From Syngnathus acus (Eukaryota; Chordata; Actinopteri; Syngnathiformes; Syngnathidae), in contig NC_051094.1 of the NCBI RefSeq assembly GCF_901709675.1, positions 15,264,501 to 15,328,500 on the forward strand: a stretch of 64,000 bases of DNA. The letters run 5' to 3'. Shown here piece after piece: positions 1 through 12,400 of the stretch (the first letter of the stretch is position 1; every line of letters starts with the position of its first letter). The notes beneath the pieces were generated by a model. The model did not search any database and had not been told where the DNA came from. It worked only from the letters and a program-made list of their open reading frames with translations. Made by a program: the position numbers and the translations under genes.

Positions 1-289
1 TTGCATTATTTTATTGCAATGTTTTTCCTTATTCAGATTTGTTTCTAGTCTACAATTACAGTTCGACTTCACTTTAATGGTTAATGCAGTTATTGCAATT
101 TTGTTGTTTTATCACAGTAGATTGCTTTATTTACATTTCAAAAACCAGAAGCCATTCATTTACAAATGTGATTGCACTTTAGTTTACATATTTAAATGTT
201 CAGATATTAAGATGCGATGGACAGTTTTTGCATGATTTGAATGAGGCCAAATAACATGCTTTTTCTCTCGAATATATTGTTATAATCAT

Positions 290-426
290 TTGTTTCAGAT
301 GTACTGTAATTATTTTCTGTATAAAAATTTGATTTGGTGTTCAAAAAGTTTTTTTTCAAACTTGAGTCTTGAAAAAAAGGGGGGTCGTCTTAAAATCAGG
401 GTCGTCTTATATTCGGCCCGATACGG
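290..426. mobile_element. Right end of a TA-flanked MITE (GTCGTCTTATATTCGG type)
   Basis: The right terminus reads GTCGTCTTATATTCGG followed by CCCGATACGG and then TA at 427-428. This matches the right end of the complete element at 6611-6888, allowing one or two changes. A second internal GTCGTCTT repeat precedes it at about 384. The left terminus is not visible and may lie before the window. The left limit given here is approximate. Confidence 0.6.
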
Positions 427-428
427 TA

Positions 429-2905
429 TATTAAAGCACGTGGTGGTACATTTGAATGCAAATGCTCATACAAAAATGTTATTCACTTACACTGTTTAAA
501 AAAAGACATGTTTCTAATGGACTAATCCAGATAACAAATACATGTGAAAAATACCACATGGTCATTTATTAGGTACAGTCAGAATATACAGTATATGTAG
601 ATTTAGATTCACTCCCTGCAACACGTAAAATTGATTCCGCTGTCTGTTGTGGAACAACACTAATTTCCAAATAATACACGTTTGACACAGCTATAAAATG
701 AAATCTATTTCTTAAGACATATCTATTTTTAAGACCTTTACTAAGACCTTTCTTTTGCACGTTTGGCAAAAATCATCATGCTCTGCACTGGATTGGACAG
801 GCAGAGGAGTCTGAATGAATTGGGAATGCATTGTACTTTTGTCCAGGGTCAAACTTGGCAAGTGCATCACTTTCAAGTCCAAGCTGAATGTGGGTCACAC
901 AGCGCTCTGCTTGTGGTCTCTGTGGTCTTGCTCTGCATAAATAACAGCACATCAGTAGCTACTTCAAACAGGGTCCATCGGCCTGAGACCGGACTCATGT
1001 GCCAAATGTTGGTGTAGAGTTTCTTGTTTCCTCAGCTGTGACGACCAAAGCATGCAGCCCCGAATGAGGAACAAAATGAAGAGTGGCAGTGGTGTGACTG
1101 CTATTACTATGTGACTGCTCTTATCCTCTTATGGGTCACATTAATACAAAATATCTCATTGCTGCCTTGTATCCCAGGGGTCACCAACCAGTTTTTACAC
1201 TTATTCCAAGCTCGTCAACAAAGAAAATAAGGTTTTCCAAGTAACTAAATACCAAAATCCACCTGAATGCGTTTGGAATTTCAGCAGCAGTACAAGGTTG
1301 CTTACGAATACACAGCTCCAGATTTTTTTTTTTTTTGTGTGGGCTAATGCAGGCTCAAAGAGAACTGGCACAACTGAAGGAGCTCCCACATTAGCCATTA
1401 AATGCACATCACTTACTAAATTCCTTTTCTGCTTCTTATCTCTTTATAATTCAAAGCACAAGTTTATTTTTTTCCGTACGCAAGGTATGAGTTGTGCAAA
1501 ATTATGCTGATTTGTAATAAACTATGAATAGAATAATTTGATCAGTTCCATTTACCTGAAACGAAACAATGTAATAAGCATCATTTTGATCGTGTACTAA
1601 CTATATGTACTGTAGTTGCATAAATATAATGTGGTATTATTAGCGCATAATCCGTTTCGCATATCATGCCCAGATAGAGTGTAAAAGGCAGAATCTGAGA
1701 CAGCTGGGGGTGGATTTTATTTATTTATTTATTTTCCAGTAGAGTGAAGCCTGTGATCCTTGAGCTGAGGGAGCTTTACTCTCCCCAGACATGCTTCCTG
1801 CACACACAGCAATACTGGCAAGCCTGATTGGAGAGGACAGGCTGGTCCACTACGCTAGCAGAGTGTTTGGGATTCGGCATATGCAACATAGTCCTGGCGG
1901 GGGGTATCAGTCCGGTGGGCTTTGATTGGCAACAGAACCCGGCCTGGCTCACGAGCACCACACCTGATGACAGGACGGTTTCACCAGATAAGACTGTTAT
2001 GCTGGCCACATAACAGCCAGCTTGCTCAGACATTGTTTTTCAAATGCTGCTTTTAGCGTGCAAAGTGTGAGAGGAAAGCAGGCAGAAAAAAATAGCATGC
2101 AATTGCCTTAACTACAACCACAGTGAAGTGTGTCAAAAGTATGAAACAAAAGCTTTGACGTCTAATGGCATTAGAGATGTGAGCAGACAGCTGCTTAGGG
2201 AGCAGCACAAGGTGCCTGGAGTGCATTATTAAGTGTAATGAATGTCAGCGTGCTGTGCCTATCAGACACATCAAGTGCCAATTATAAAGGGGAGACCTGA
2301 TTTGGTTTGGAATACAAGGCACAGAGAAGCACCTCATTTGGCCTGACTGACATCTGCCTCATTACGTTGAAGATACAAGCGAGGGGAGAAAAAAAAAGTG
2401 ACCATCCTTGCCTCCAGGCCTCAGTGGGCCCCATTTGAAGGCACGGGGACACACATTTTCCCTGTTTTGTCACCAGGCAGCTCAAACTTACATATTATTG
2501 ATGAGGTAGAAGGTGAATAGAATATTAATGTGCAAAAGTCAGCGTGACATTTGGAGGTGATTAGATACTGTTTTGCACCATAGTTGGAGTATTTGGCAAG
2601 CCAGTTAATTCATTAGTCAACACTGAATAGTGCTTCGAATGTTCACACACAAAGAGGTAAATAAAGCATTCATGAGTATCATTGCCTGAGGCAGCCAGAG
2701 AAAAACTCTATTGATTTTGCTGAAGTGTTCTGAAATAATGGTCACAGATGTGTCAAGGCATTCATCAAACCGTCTCTGTGAGCCAAAACCATCAATGCAG
2801 TAAAACGCCAATATGCAGCTCGGTTCCAACAGACTAATCAGAAATCTTTGCTTGTGTTTATGGTGCATGTTTGGCAACTTGATGCAAATAACTCTCAGCT
2901 AGTCA
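429..2905. other. No gene recognised; AT-rich unique DNA
   Basis: Only short homopolymer and (TTTA)n tracts stand out, for example a T run near 1323 and TTTA repeats near 1716. The part at 1776-2033 is richer in G+C than its surroundings and open in both directions, but neither frame resembles a known protein. Confidence 0.5.
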
Positions 2906-4085
2906 TATAGTGGAGACCGGGTGTAGTTGTAACATGGGGAGAGTTGTAACCACCAATTCCACCATTTGGGATGATATGTGACGTATGATCATTTTAGTAT
3001 TTACCTACTTCCGCCCTAATTGCATGTGGTGATTATCAAAATACAGATTTTACACAGATGAAAAGGATTTGGAAGGTACAAAAGTAATTTTTTGGCCAAC
3101 ACTATAAGTTTTATATTCTTGCAGATAAAATGATGCAACCTATATTACAATCAGTTTTAGTTTCTCAGGTAAAATGTGATGCATTCTTTCCCGGCTAATC
3201 TCAAATCACTATAAAAATACAGGTATCTTAACAATGGCTAATAGGGGTGGGTTGAGTTGTGACACACGACAGGGTTAGTCACCGAAAACTAGAGCAGACT
3301 TTAATGCTAGTGTGTATACAATGTACTTTGCTTTTCCATTTCACTTTTGTTAGTAGCGATTTGCATATCAGCTGCCAGAAGTACATACAGTACGGTAACA
3401 TCAAACACCCTCAGACCTGGGTTGAGAAGCAGATAGCAAAGCCAGACTGGTTCATATTCTTTATGAGGCGGAGCCAATAATCAATCAGGAGTGCAGAGGC
3501 ATCTAGCCTTACATGGGCCATAAGTTTTAACCGAACAAATGTGGAATGTTTCTTCAACGGCTTTGGAGAGTTACAGCTTTGATGGGGTGATTTGTGGAAT
3601 TTACATTTATTTCAATTCATCAATGACAAATTAGGATTAATATTTAAATTATTTATTTTACTCATACCGATCTCTTTTTACCAGCTCAGTGGCCTAGTGG
3701 TAGAGTGTCCGCCCTGAGACTGGAAGGTTGTGGGTTCAAACCCCGGCCGGGTCATACCAAAGACTATAAAAATGGGACCCATTGCCTCCCTGCTTGGCAC
3801 TCAGCATTAAGGGTTGGAATTGGGGCGTTAGATCATCAAATGATTCCCGAGTGTGGCACCGCTGCTGCTCACTGCTCCCCTCTCCCCCAGGGGATGGATC
3901 AAAATCACACGGGGATGGGTTAAATGCAGAGGACAAATTTCACCACACCCAGATGTGTGTGTGACGATCATTGGGACTTTAACTTAACTTTTTGAAGTAT
4001 ATCCCAAGATTTGCCCTCTGTTTTTATCATTTTGGCTATCTGTTACATTTACCCTAGCATGTGTTACAACCTTTGAGGGGTAGCT
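2906..4085. mobile_element. Possible degraded non-autonomous DNA element interrupted by a SINE
   Basis: Near 2912 the sequence repeats GTTGTAAC motifs (GTAGTTGTAACATGGGG, then GAGTTGTAACC). Related inverted forms (GTTACATTTACCC, GTGTTACAACC) occur near 4041-4072, on the far side of the SINE at 3684. The ends could be diverged inverted repeats of one old element. No target duplication is clear, so this is a weak call. Confidence 0.25.
3684..3991 (+). mobile_element. tRNA-derived SINE, full length
   Basis: The head is tRNA-like. An RNA polymerase III A box (TGGCCTAGTGG) lies at 3690-3700 and a perfect B box (GGTTCAAACCC) at 3733-3743. A tRNA-unrelated body follows and the element ends in ACTTTAACTTAACTT repeats at about 3977-3991. 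The same body recurs at 12892-13199 (minus, full) and 8856-9016 (minus, head missing). It would be transcribed by Pol III and mobilised by a partner LINE. Open frames through it, including those in the reverse copy, are an artefact of its composition. Confidence 0.9.
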
Positions 4086-4295
4086 TGGAAGAAAGGACCA
4101 CCATGTCTTCTACATCGCCCCGTGAGGAGTGTGATGTTTTTAGAGTGGTATGAATTAGTGCCATACTGCCATTTATAGTAAACAAATGTGGGTACTTTGG
4201 ATTCAAATTTGAGATGTCAAACTCAAAAAACTTAGCGAGTTAAAGATAATCGATACTCGGTGAATGCAATTCAAAATCATACTTTAAAGTTGGTA

Positions 4296-4494
4296 GTACG
4301 TTGGACAACTGGTTGGCACATCCGCCTCAGTCTTCTAAGGTCATATATTCAAACCAGGCCTTGCTGTGTGGAATTTGCATTTTCCCCCAGTGCTTATGCA
4401 TGTTTTCTCTTCATCACAAATCCTCCACCTCAGTCTTCTAAGGTCATATATTCAAATCAGGCCTTGTTGTGTGGAATTTGCACTTTCTCCCAGT
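4296..4494 (+). mobile_element. tRNA-SINE of the GGATGG-tail family, 5' part with internal tandem duplication
   Basis: The segment GACAACTGGTTGGCACATCC resembles the A-box region of the SINE seen at 57354 and 59305. A B-box remnant (ATATTCAAACC) follows, then the GTGTGGAATTTGCA body. A stretch of about 65-75 bp (CCTCAGTCTTCTAAGG onward) is present twice, starting near 4325 and 4430, with few differences. The 3' half of the SINE is missing. Confidence 0.6.
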
Positions 4495-4527
4495 TGCAAA
4501 TCTTAACCTCAAAAACGTTATCTAGAT

Positions 4528-5342
4528 CAGTGTTTCCCAACCACTGTGCCGCGGCACACTGGTGTGCCGTGAGAGATGTTCAGTTGTGCCGTGGGATTGT
4601 CCACTATTAATTACGGAGCGCATTGTAAACAGGATCGCCAAACCACTGGTCAGTTCGCGCAAGGCCTGGTCAGCCACTTGCTAATCGTGCATGCATGGAG
4701 AATTGGAGAATCTTGAAATGTTATGCTCTGTCGGTCTGATTGTGCTGCATTGGCACATATTCAGTTTATGTGTGTGTTGCTGTGTGATTTTGCTAACAGT
4801 GACAGACACTATGACGGTTGTGGTGCGTTTGTGGTCCAATGGAAATCAGAGCATGCAGTTCAACCGGAGAACCTGGATTGGTTATTTTTCACATACATAA
4901 AATAAACAGTCAAGTCGAGACACCTCGACTGTGATAGCCACTCAGCTGCTGTCAGAACAGCAGAGCGTCATTAAAAGTCTTTGTTCTTATTGTTGCAATA
5001 TTTATAGACCTAGTCTAAAACAGTAAACAAAATCACGTTGATTCTTTTATTTTATTCACAATCACTTTAAATAGTTTATTTCTTACACCGTCTAAAACCT
5101 TTTTAAAAAACAGTCACTTTTATTTAAAAAAAAGGAATACAATTTAAAGAATATTTAGTATTTATTTCTATTAAATTATTCGACTCTCCATACATATATA
5201 TATAGGAATAGGACTTTACGTCTTTCGTTGTAATATAACTGATTTTAATATAGGAGCATAACAGATTTTTGTTGGCGGTGTGCCGCGAGATTTTGTCCAA
5301 TGAAAAGGTGTGCCGTGAATGAAAAAAGGTTGGGAAACACTG
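4528..5342. mobile_element. Non-autonomous hAT transposon (815 bp)
   Basis: Terminal inverted repeats are CAGTGTTTCCCAACC on the left and GGTTGGGAAACACTG on the right. The element is flanked by a perfect 8-bp duplication, ATCTAGAT, at 4520-4527 and 5343-5350. The interior has no transposase. Subterminal GTGTGCCGTGA and GCCGCG motifs repeat at both ends. A second copy with its own duplication lies at 46801-47600. CAG...CTG ends with an 8-bp duplication define the hAT superfamily. Confidence 0.93.
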
Positions 5343-5350
5343 ATCTAGAT

Positions 5351-6000
5351 GATGTTATTAGATAAAGTGTAGCCTTACTAACATTAAAAAATATATTAAA
5401 AAAATCAAACCACACCAATGAAGCATGTCTTCTTTGGCAGAGGAGACATGGATAATTGTCTAAAAAGAGATTGTTTCAGCAGCTGATTTGCACTATTGGG
5501 AAGTACACAATCAGGCAAAAGGCCCAGAGGAACATGTTTGCTATTTCTTGGTATCTTGCAATCGACTTACTTCTCTATAAAGCAGATTCTCCTGGGTTAG
5601 TGTTAGGTGTTTCACATTATGTTCTTTGGTTGGTGGCGTTGATTATTAGGCCAGTACATCACAGTGAACAAGTGCAACAAAAGGAAAGGATTGACCCAAG
5701 AGAGATTTTGGAACTCTATATACTGAGTTTTGTTTGAGATAGGATCAGGTCAGCTGAAAAGAGTTTGACTTTATCTGACCACAATAATAGCCAGTGCATG
5801 CATCCCAAACAGACTGAACCTGTACAAACATAGCAATCAAGATTGTATGCAGCTTTGTACACTGACAAGCTGGAAAATGAAAACTCTTTTACTGATCTTT
5901 ACTTGGCCACATTTTGACAAAAGATCCCTACTGAGGATATTGCCATTTCCCCGAACTTCCCTATGGCGAACAAAGTCGTGATTAAAAGTGAAGCAATGTT
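5351..6000. other. No gene recognised
   Basis: Unique AT-rich sequence between the hAT element and the (GAAA)n tract. A 93-codon open frame at 5456-5737 shows no recognisable domain and is treated as chance. Confidence 0.5.
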
Positions 6001-6002
6001 GA

Positions 6003-6086
<84 letters not shown>

Positions 6087-6087
6087 A
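6001..6087. repeat. (GAAA)n microsatellite
   Basis: About 21 uninterrupted GAAA units. Confidence 0.98.
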
Positions 6088-6404
6088 TCTGTTGGAGCTA
6101 CTATTTTTCTTTTCATTGTCAAGGAAGATTAAGACTCACCTAACAGCCGAAGTGTAAGATGACGCAGCCCAGCAGACAGCACAGAGAGGAAAGAAAAAAG
6201 GAAAATAATTAGGAGGTATATGTCACTTTCTGTCAGACAGTTCTGGAAGTTTTGAAATAGTACACACCACGATTTCACACTGCGATACATCAGATGGGTG
6301 AGCACAAAACAGGGAGAGGGGCAGGAATCACACTCATACATGACAACTTGACCTCTTGATAAGATAGTTGGATAGATGGACAAACGGATGGACAGACGGA
6401 TGAA

Positions 6405-6495
6405 TGGACGACTGGGGAGAGGGAAGTCAGGTTCCCGGTTAAAGCGGGAAGCCTCCGCCACCCAAGACCAGATAAGCAGTAGAGAATGAATGGAA
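6405..6495 (+). mobile_element. Diverged 3' end of a Rex3-like LINE
   Basis: GGGGAGAGGGAAGTC, then CCGCCACCCAAGACC and AGATAAGCAGTAGAGAATGA, align with the 3' end of the LINE at 22262-22340 (GGGGAGAGGGAAGTCTGGG ... CGGATAAGCGGAAGAAGATG). The fragment is old and heavily mutated, with GGATGGACAGACGG just upstream. Confidence 0.55.
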
Positions 6496-6610
6496 CTGGT
6501 TTGGCTTTTTAAAGGAGGATGACTTCACTTGTCCCCTCGATGCTTAGTTTTGGTATGATAGGGCTTTTGCTGTTTCCCAAACTGTCACCTTTTTGCTATG
6601 ACTCTAATTA

Positions 6611-6888
6611 CCGTATTGGCCCGAATATAAGACGACCCTGCAGCAACATACTCAGTCGCTACCTGCAAACTTTAACTTACCGCTGCGCACAAGCTCCAAC
6701 AATCGCGATAAGCTGAGGTAACTCACACAAGACGTAAGGCACGGTGACGTAACTTTGCTTTAAAGGTATCTAGCGCCATCTAGTGTTGTGAATGGTTATA
6801 TTGTCTAGACCCCGAATGTAAGACGACCCCCACTTTTTCAGTCTTATTTCAATGCATAAAACATCGTCTTATATTCGGGCCAATATGG
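6611..6888. mobile_element. TA-flanked MITE (278 bp)
   Basis: The left end is CCGTATTGGCCCGAATATAA and the right end, reversed, is CCATATTGGCCCGAATATAA. TA flanks both ends (6609-6610 and 6889-6890). Internal GTAAGACGACC motifs repeat the subterminal sequence. There is no coding capacity. The TA target and CCGTA terminus link it to the other TA-flanked elements in the window; Tc1/mariner-pogo affiliation is inferred. Confidence 0.85.
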
Positions 6889-7102
6889 TAGATGATTTTT
6901 TTCTGTTCAGCAGCCAAGCGAATCAGAAGTCTCCATCTGTCAGATTTCTACACTGCCACTGTCATAAAAGTCTTGAGAACCGTTCATGGATGGCATTGCC
7001 ACTTCTTGATAACCTCATCCTTCAGTGGTTTTTCATAATTGGCTTGATGGGCAGACTGGCTGGCCCACTCACTACTTCATGGCGAGGCCATTTACCCTAA
7101 AT

Positions 7103-7933
7103 CAGTGGTTCCCAAAGTGGGCGGTACCGCCCCCCTGGGGGCGGTGGAAAGATCTGGGGGGGCGGTGAGGAAGAAAGGGGCGGTAGGGGGGCGGTAGGGG
7201 GGCGGCAGTCGATTTGTACACAACACGCCGCTCTGGCCCAGTCAGATCCGACAGCATAGACTACAAAAGCAAAAGCTCAGGTTTGTAATTTCAAGCTTGT
7301 AATGTTCAGAATTTTATCTTATAATAAAAACCGCATTCTGGCGGTCAACATCATCTTGAGTTCAAGTCAACATGAAATTGGGGACTCGCCAGAACGCGCC
7401 GTGTTGTGTTGAGCTGGTTAGGGCAGTGGTCCCCAACCACCGGGCCGCGGACCGGTACCGGTCCGTGGGTCACTTGGTACCGGGCCGCCAAGCCGCACAG
7501 AATTTTTTTTTTTTATCGACGATCAATTAATTCAGGTCAAGACACTCGTCCCGGTCACGTGACATGTTTCCCCAGTCGAGCCCGCAAAGCTAATATGTGG
7601 CGACAGGCTAACTAACCAGGCAGTGAAGCATTCAAAACTGCTTCAACACATGGAGACCAAGCATCCTGCAATAAAAGACAAACCTTAAATCACTTCGGGT
7701 GTCATTGTCTCCGATTACGTCTAGATGGGACCGGCTCGTTTCTGAGAAACAAACTCAGTGCTCCCACTAATTCAACGTAATGGTAATGATATTATAAATG
7801 TATTATTTATTTATTTATATAAATGTATTATTTATTTATATAAATGCCGGTCCTTGGGGGGGGGGGGGGGGGCGCTAGGAATTCACTGGGGAGCCAAAGG
7901 GGGCGCCAGCCTGCAAAAGTTTGGGAACCACTG
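7103..7933. mobile_element. Non-autonomous hAT transposon (831 bp)
   Basis: The ends are CAGTGGTTCCCAAAGTGGG and TTTGGGAACCACTG. A perfect 8-bp duplication, CCCTAAAT, lies at 7095-7102 and 7934-7941. The interior is rich in GGGGGCGGT near the left end and holds a 17-G run at 7856-7872. Part of another hAT family starts inside it at about 7426. Confidence 0.92.
7426..7700 (+). mobile_element. Fragment of a second hAT family nested in the 7103 element
   Basis: CAGTGGTCCCCAACCACCGG at 7426 is a hAT-type left terminus distinct from the host element. Downstream, ACATGGAGACCAAGCATCCT can encode HMETKHP, which resembles the last part of a BED zinc finger in hAT transposases. The right terminus is not found, so this is a truncated insertion or rearrangement. 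Confidence 0.5.
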
Positions 7934-7964
7934 CCCTAAATAATATACGTGCCACTGCAATTGG

Positions 7965-8066
7965 CTTGAAACCAGTCTAGGGTGTACACCACCTCTCACC
8001 CAAAGTCAACTGGGATTGGCTTCTGAAAACTACACACTAATGATGACAAGCTGTATAGTAAATGGA
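7965..8066 (+). mobile_element. Diverged 3' part of a GGATGG-tail SINE
   Basis: CCAGTCTAGGGTGTACACC, CAACTGGGATTGGCTTC and a final AAATGGATGAA match in order the 3' half of the SINE family seen at 57354-57580 and 59305-59595. The copy is old and lacks a head. Confidence 0.5.
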
Positions 8067-8716
8067 TGAAAGAATAGTCTATATGTCAAATATTGTACCT
8101 TTTAACTGCACCAGCGAATGGATGGATGGGCTGAAAGATGTATTGCTAGCATATCTAGACACGAGGATTTGATATAAATACCAGCAAATCAAAATTATCC
8201 CTGCTCGAAACTGCTTGTCCATTATGTTGCAACTGCATTTCTACACATGCCCTTGAATGCAATGCCAAGGCCAGTCAGTCACAAACCTCATTTTATGCTT
8301 CCTGTGGATCGACAGCTAAAGCTAGCCAATGACAATTACTTTTGAATGCGCGACCTCACTGTCACATTCCCCCCCATGATCCCCACCCTCTTTGCACGGT
8401 TCTGAACTTTGGTCATAAATATTTGTGGTAATGATGACTAAATCTGCATTTATGATAAATTATGGATTTAGTGTACGCTGTTGAGTTATGTTTACAATGA
8501 AGTCACTGCAATAGTCCAAGGCTTTCCTTTTAAAGTGGTAGTAAAGTCAGTAGTATTCACAATATACTATTAAAAAAGGTTTCAAAAAGGCTCCACCCCA
8601 CTGAAGTAGTTTTTATGTAGTTTAGCTATTTCATGCTATTAGGCTATTTGTTTTTTTACTATAACTCAGCATGCTACAATCCTCTGGTGAGTAGATCCGG
8701 TATAATGAAGCATCAA
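8067..8716. other. No gene recognised
   Basis: Unique AT-rich DNA with a GGATGGATGG stub near 8120. Nothing else is recognised. Confidence 0.45.
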
Positions 8717-8845
8717 TTAATAATCATAATAATGGATCAGATTTACATAGCACTTTTCTGGACACTCAAAGACGCTTTACATTGGATACAATATTTATGC
8801 ACTCACACATTCCCACTCTGGGGATGGGCAAATACACGTTAGTCC
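8717..8845. repeat. Interspersed repeat fragment (TTTACATAGCACTTTTCTGG type)
   Basis: The string CACTCAAAGACGCTTTACATTG resembles, from memory, a very common teleost interspersed repeat containing GCGCTTTTCTAGACACTC. Only one fragment is present and it cannot be assigned to a class here. Confidence 0.35.
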
Positions 8846-8855
8846 ACCGCTGTCA

Positions 8856-9016
8856 TGAAGTTAAAGTTAAAGTTAAAGTCCCAATGATCGTCACACACAC
8901 ACCTGGGTGTGGTGAAATTTGTCCTCTGCATTTAACCCATCCCCGTGTGATTTTAATCCATCCCCTGGGGGAGAGGGGAGCAGTGAGCAGCAGCGGTGCC
9001 GCGCTCGGGAATCAAT
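8856..9016 (-). mobile_element. tRNA-SINE, 5'-truncated copy
   Basis: Reverse-complement copy of the SINE at 3684-3991. The tail appears as three GTTAAA units from 8860, then CCCAATGATCGTCAC and the conserved body up to CGGGAATCA. The tRNA head is absent, as expected from incomplete reverse transcription. Confidence 0.85.
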
Positions 9017-9239
9017 GAGCGCATGAGATGTAGCAATCTACGTATCTACAAAATCATCACTTTCCAATAGACCACCAAAATTGCAAGTTCAACCATTAGC
9101 ATTGCATCGTGAAAAAGAACAAGCTATTTTCAACACTTTAGATTGGTCAATAATTTGTAAAGATCACACCCACATGTACCATAAACACACAGTTGGACAA
9201 ACAGGCCTGGGTTGGTACAGGGGTGGTCATTCATCGCAG

Positions 9240-9240
<1 letters not shown>

Positions 9241-9304
<64 letters not shown>

Positions 9305-9330
9305 CACACGCACACACACGCGCACACACA
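9241..9330. repeat. (CA)n microsatellite
   Basis: Long CA array with a few CG interruptions at its right end. The HTHTHT readings across it are not proteins. A GGTCAGCTGGGATTGACTCC stub of the GGATGG-tail SINE follows at about 9342-9415. Confidence 0.97.
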
Positions 9331-9424
9331 GTTCTTTCTCCAGGTCAGCTGGGATTGACTCCATCTTCCCCTGAACACGATACGTGGTTTGAAAGGGATA
9401 GATGGATGATAAGTTAATGTGCCT

Positions 9425-12400
9425 GTTCTAAGGAGGTCAATGTATTCCTTTTCATACCATCAACCTCTGTGCTTCTGGGTTGGAGTTAATCAGAGAAGAA
9501 AGCAAATAGTCCATAAATACATAGTATCTACTAGTTGTGATTTTCAATATATATATTTTTTTTAACAAAGGTACTTGGATACAATTTCAGGGTGTGTCTC
9601 AGGGTATTTATACACACGCGGGATGGCTGGTGATGATTGTCGCGTTGCACCAAGTGGCTGACGCATTAGGTCGCGCAGATCATCTTTCCTGATCGGTCAG
9701 TTTAATCACGTTCTGACAACGTAGTGGGGCTTCCCTATCTTTGATCCACCAGGCTTCTTAAAGTGTAATTTATTCGTCACCACGGAGGAGTGGATGGCGC
9801 CACACAAATTTTGCTGCTGCTGCAAAGCAAGGTTGCTTGAAGGCACCAGCGGGGTACATGTGTTTGTAAAGAAGCCCACACACGTACGTACCTCCAATGA
9901 CGCAGTCTTCTTAATCCATGTCACAATACAATTAAATGCATCATCTATTCATCTGGGTTTCCTTTATTCTAGCAGGCTCTATTATTGTCAATTTGTTACT
10001 TAAGTAAAGTTAAAAAGCAAAATCAGCTTCCGGAATTGGCCATTGAGTCCAAAATGTCCGCCCTGTGTTGTCCTAGCCCATTCAAGTTGTAGTGGCATCC
10101 ACCGACTGCAACAAATTTTCAAAACAGCGGTGAGCTGCACGTGATTCTAAAAGGCACACGGCATTAACACAGTATAAAGTGTTAATAAGTATAAAGAGGC
10201 CACCACCAGCAGGAGAAAATGCATGTTTGAAGGGCTAATGCTAAAAGCAAGCATATTAAGCCATAATTATGTACATATTCCAAGTATTCAATTTTAAGAA
10301 AAACTAAACGCTGGACTAAGTCCATAAAAGTGAAACCGTACATGAGATGTCAGGGTGGAGTCTGGTCAGGACCTTGTTGGCAGGAGTTGTTCCCAAGGGT
10401 CTGCTGGACAGTTCTGGCCAGTGACACATTGATGTATGAGCTCCAGTTTTTGCTCCACCTCCTTCTCAGCGCAGAGAAGCAGGTGTGCTGATCAGTGCCA
10501 CTTGATCTGTCAGTCGAATGGGTAAAAATAGCTTGGAGATTGAGCTGGGAGCAGGAATGGCCCAACTTTTCCATATAAACTCAATTGACTTTGAAAGGTT
10601 CCTGGAATGTTATATGGTAAATGAGTAAAAAGTCAAGCTAAAATGTCTTCACACATAGTCATCATTATGTATAAATGAGTGTAGGAATCCATTTATAAGA
10701 ATCTTGGAAGTAAACCTGGGTTACAATGCTAAATGTATTTTTCGACTTGCTTTAATACAGTTACCTATAATATCTTTTTTTGCTAAAACTATAAATGTAC
10801 AGTTATGAAACAAAAGGAACTGTCTTGAAGACTACATCAGACTCATGCAGCTTAATTACTTTCCGTGCCAGGCTTTTTTTCCCATTCAAAGCATTTACCT
10901 TCAGATTTATATCCTGCAGCCTTCTGCTATATTGTTAGAAAACATGCACACACATGCAAGTTTTGCCTTTGTCTGACAAAAGAAGTCAAGGGCACATACC
11001 AAAATATAGCCACAAAACTATTTCATTGGCTGCCTTCATAATAGTAAATAGTAATGGTAATAGCAGGCTGTTCTCCACCACATGGACGCACAGAATAATT
11101 ATCTATGCTTTGCTTCTATTTATGTTAATTACTTTATTAAATCTGTATCAAATCTGAAGTGATGTTATGACGGTATGCATTCAAGTCACTCGTGTTTGAA
11201 AATAACTTTTGTGCAAATAGATCAGAAATGATTGATGAAATTCATGTCTTGGCCTCACAGGTAAGGCATGGCTAATAAGCAAAAGCACGAGTTGCTACCC
11301 TTCATCACTTTCATGTGCTCATCCAGAGGGCAAATTACCAAATTTGGACATAAACGCATGAGACGTGTAGGTCTTGGGGAGGTGGGACATACATTTTAAA
11401 AGACATACAAGTACGTCTTGAGGAATGAAAGAGTTAACACTAGCCCAGAATTTCCACATCGCCCATTAGCAGATGGCTAACGAATGAATGTCTCATTACA
11501 AATATGGCAGCTATGGGAAACTATAGCTGACAATTGTGTCTCAGGCAAGTGGTATTGGAAATGGTTGGTTGCATGACATTACAAGTCCTTTTAAGCTCCT
11601 AAATAGAGAAGAGAAATATCCTTTCTGAGAAGAGCAGTGTATTTGAATCACATACAAAAAATACCGCACTGTATATTATTAACCCAATTAAATTGACAGT
11701 TATTAATACTGTGGTCAAAGATATGTCCCTTTATTGTTCTGGAGTGTTTTATGAAAACGTTCATTGACAAAATTGTGTGAGCATTCCTTAAAAATAATGC
11801 CAAACCATTCTGCACAAGGCCCATTCAATATTGACATGTCAAAATGCCAAAACATGGAGCACTTAAGGGTTCAAGTCAGCCTTTTGTCATTGGATTCTTG
11901 GCTAAACTAGGAAAATTATATCCAGTAACGTCTTTTTTATGGAAAATACTTTCTCCAAACTGTTCAAAATAACAAACTCATTCACCTGCATGGTGATGAC
12001 AATTATTTGAAAGATGATCTTATAAGGGATATGTTTGCTAAATTCGATACAGTGCAGTATGTCGTTTGAACTACTGCTCACAGCACAAAATGAATAAAGC
12101 AAGGATGGCCATTTAATTGCTTGAGCTGACTGGGCCTCACGAGAGTTTAGAGCGCAAAGCTGTCACAGGGCTGGATGCTCATCAAAGTAAAATTGAAAAA
12201 ATAGAAATAAAATAAAATAACAGTGCTTCAAATGATTGGTTTTGTGCTTTTTTGTAAATTCTTTGTACATTTTGTACATCCAAATTGCCGCTGCAATTGA
12301 AACTGAAAGGTTTTTATGCAATTATGTATATTATAGTCTATCATCTATTTTTTAGCAACATTACTATTTTGGGGCCAATATTACTCAAATCCAGTGCTTG

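Noticed and set aside
3684-3760. Possible functional tRNA gene
   Set aside because: A and B boxes are good, but the sequence continues into a SINE body with other copies, and the cloverleaf is not complete.
3705-3964. Open frames of 60-73 codons repeated at 12915-13174
   Set aside because: They recur because both lie in copies of the same tRNA-SINE; SINEs are non-coding.
9081-9417. Histidine-threonine and cysteine-valine repeat frames
   Set aside because: Translations of the (CA)n microsatellite on both strands.
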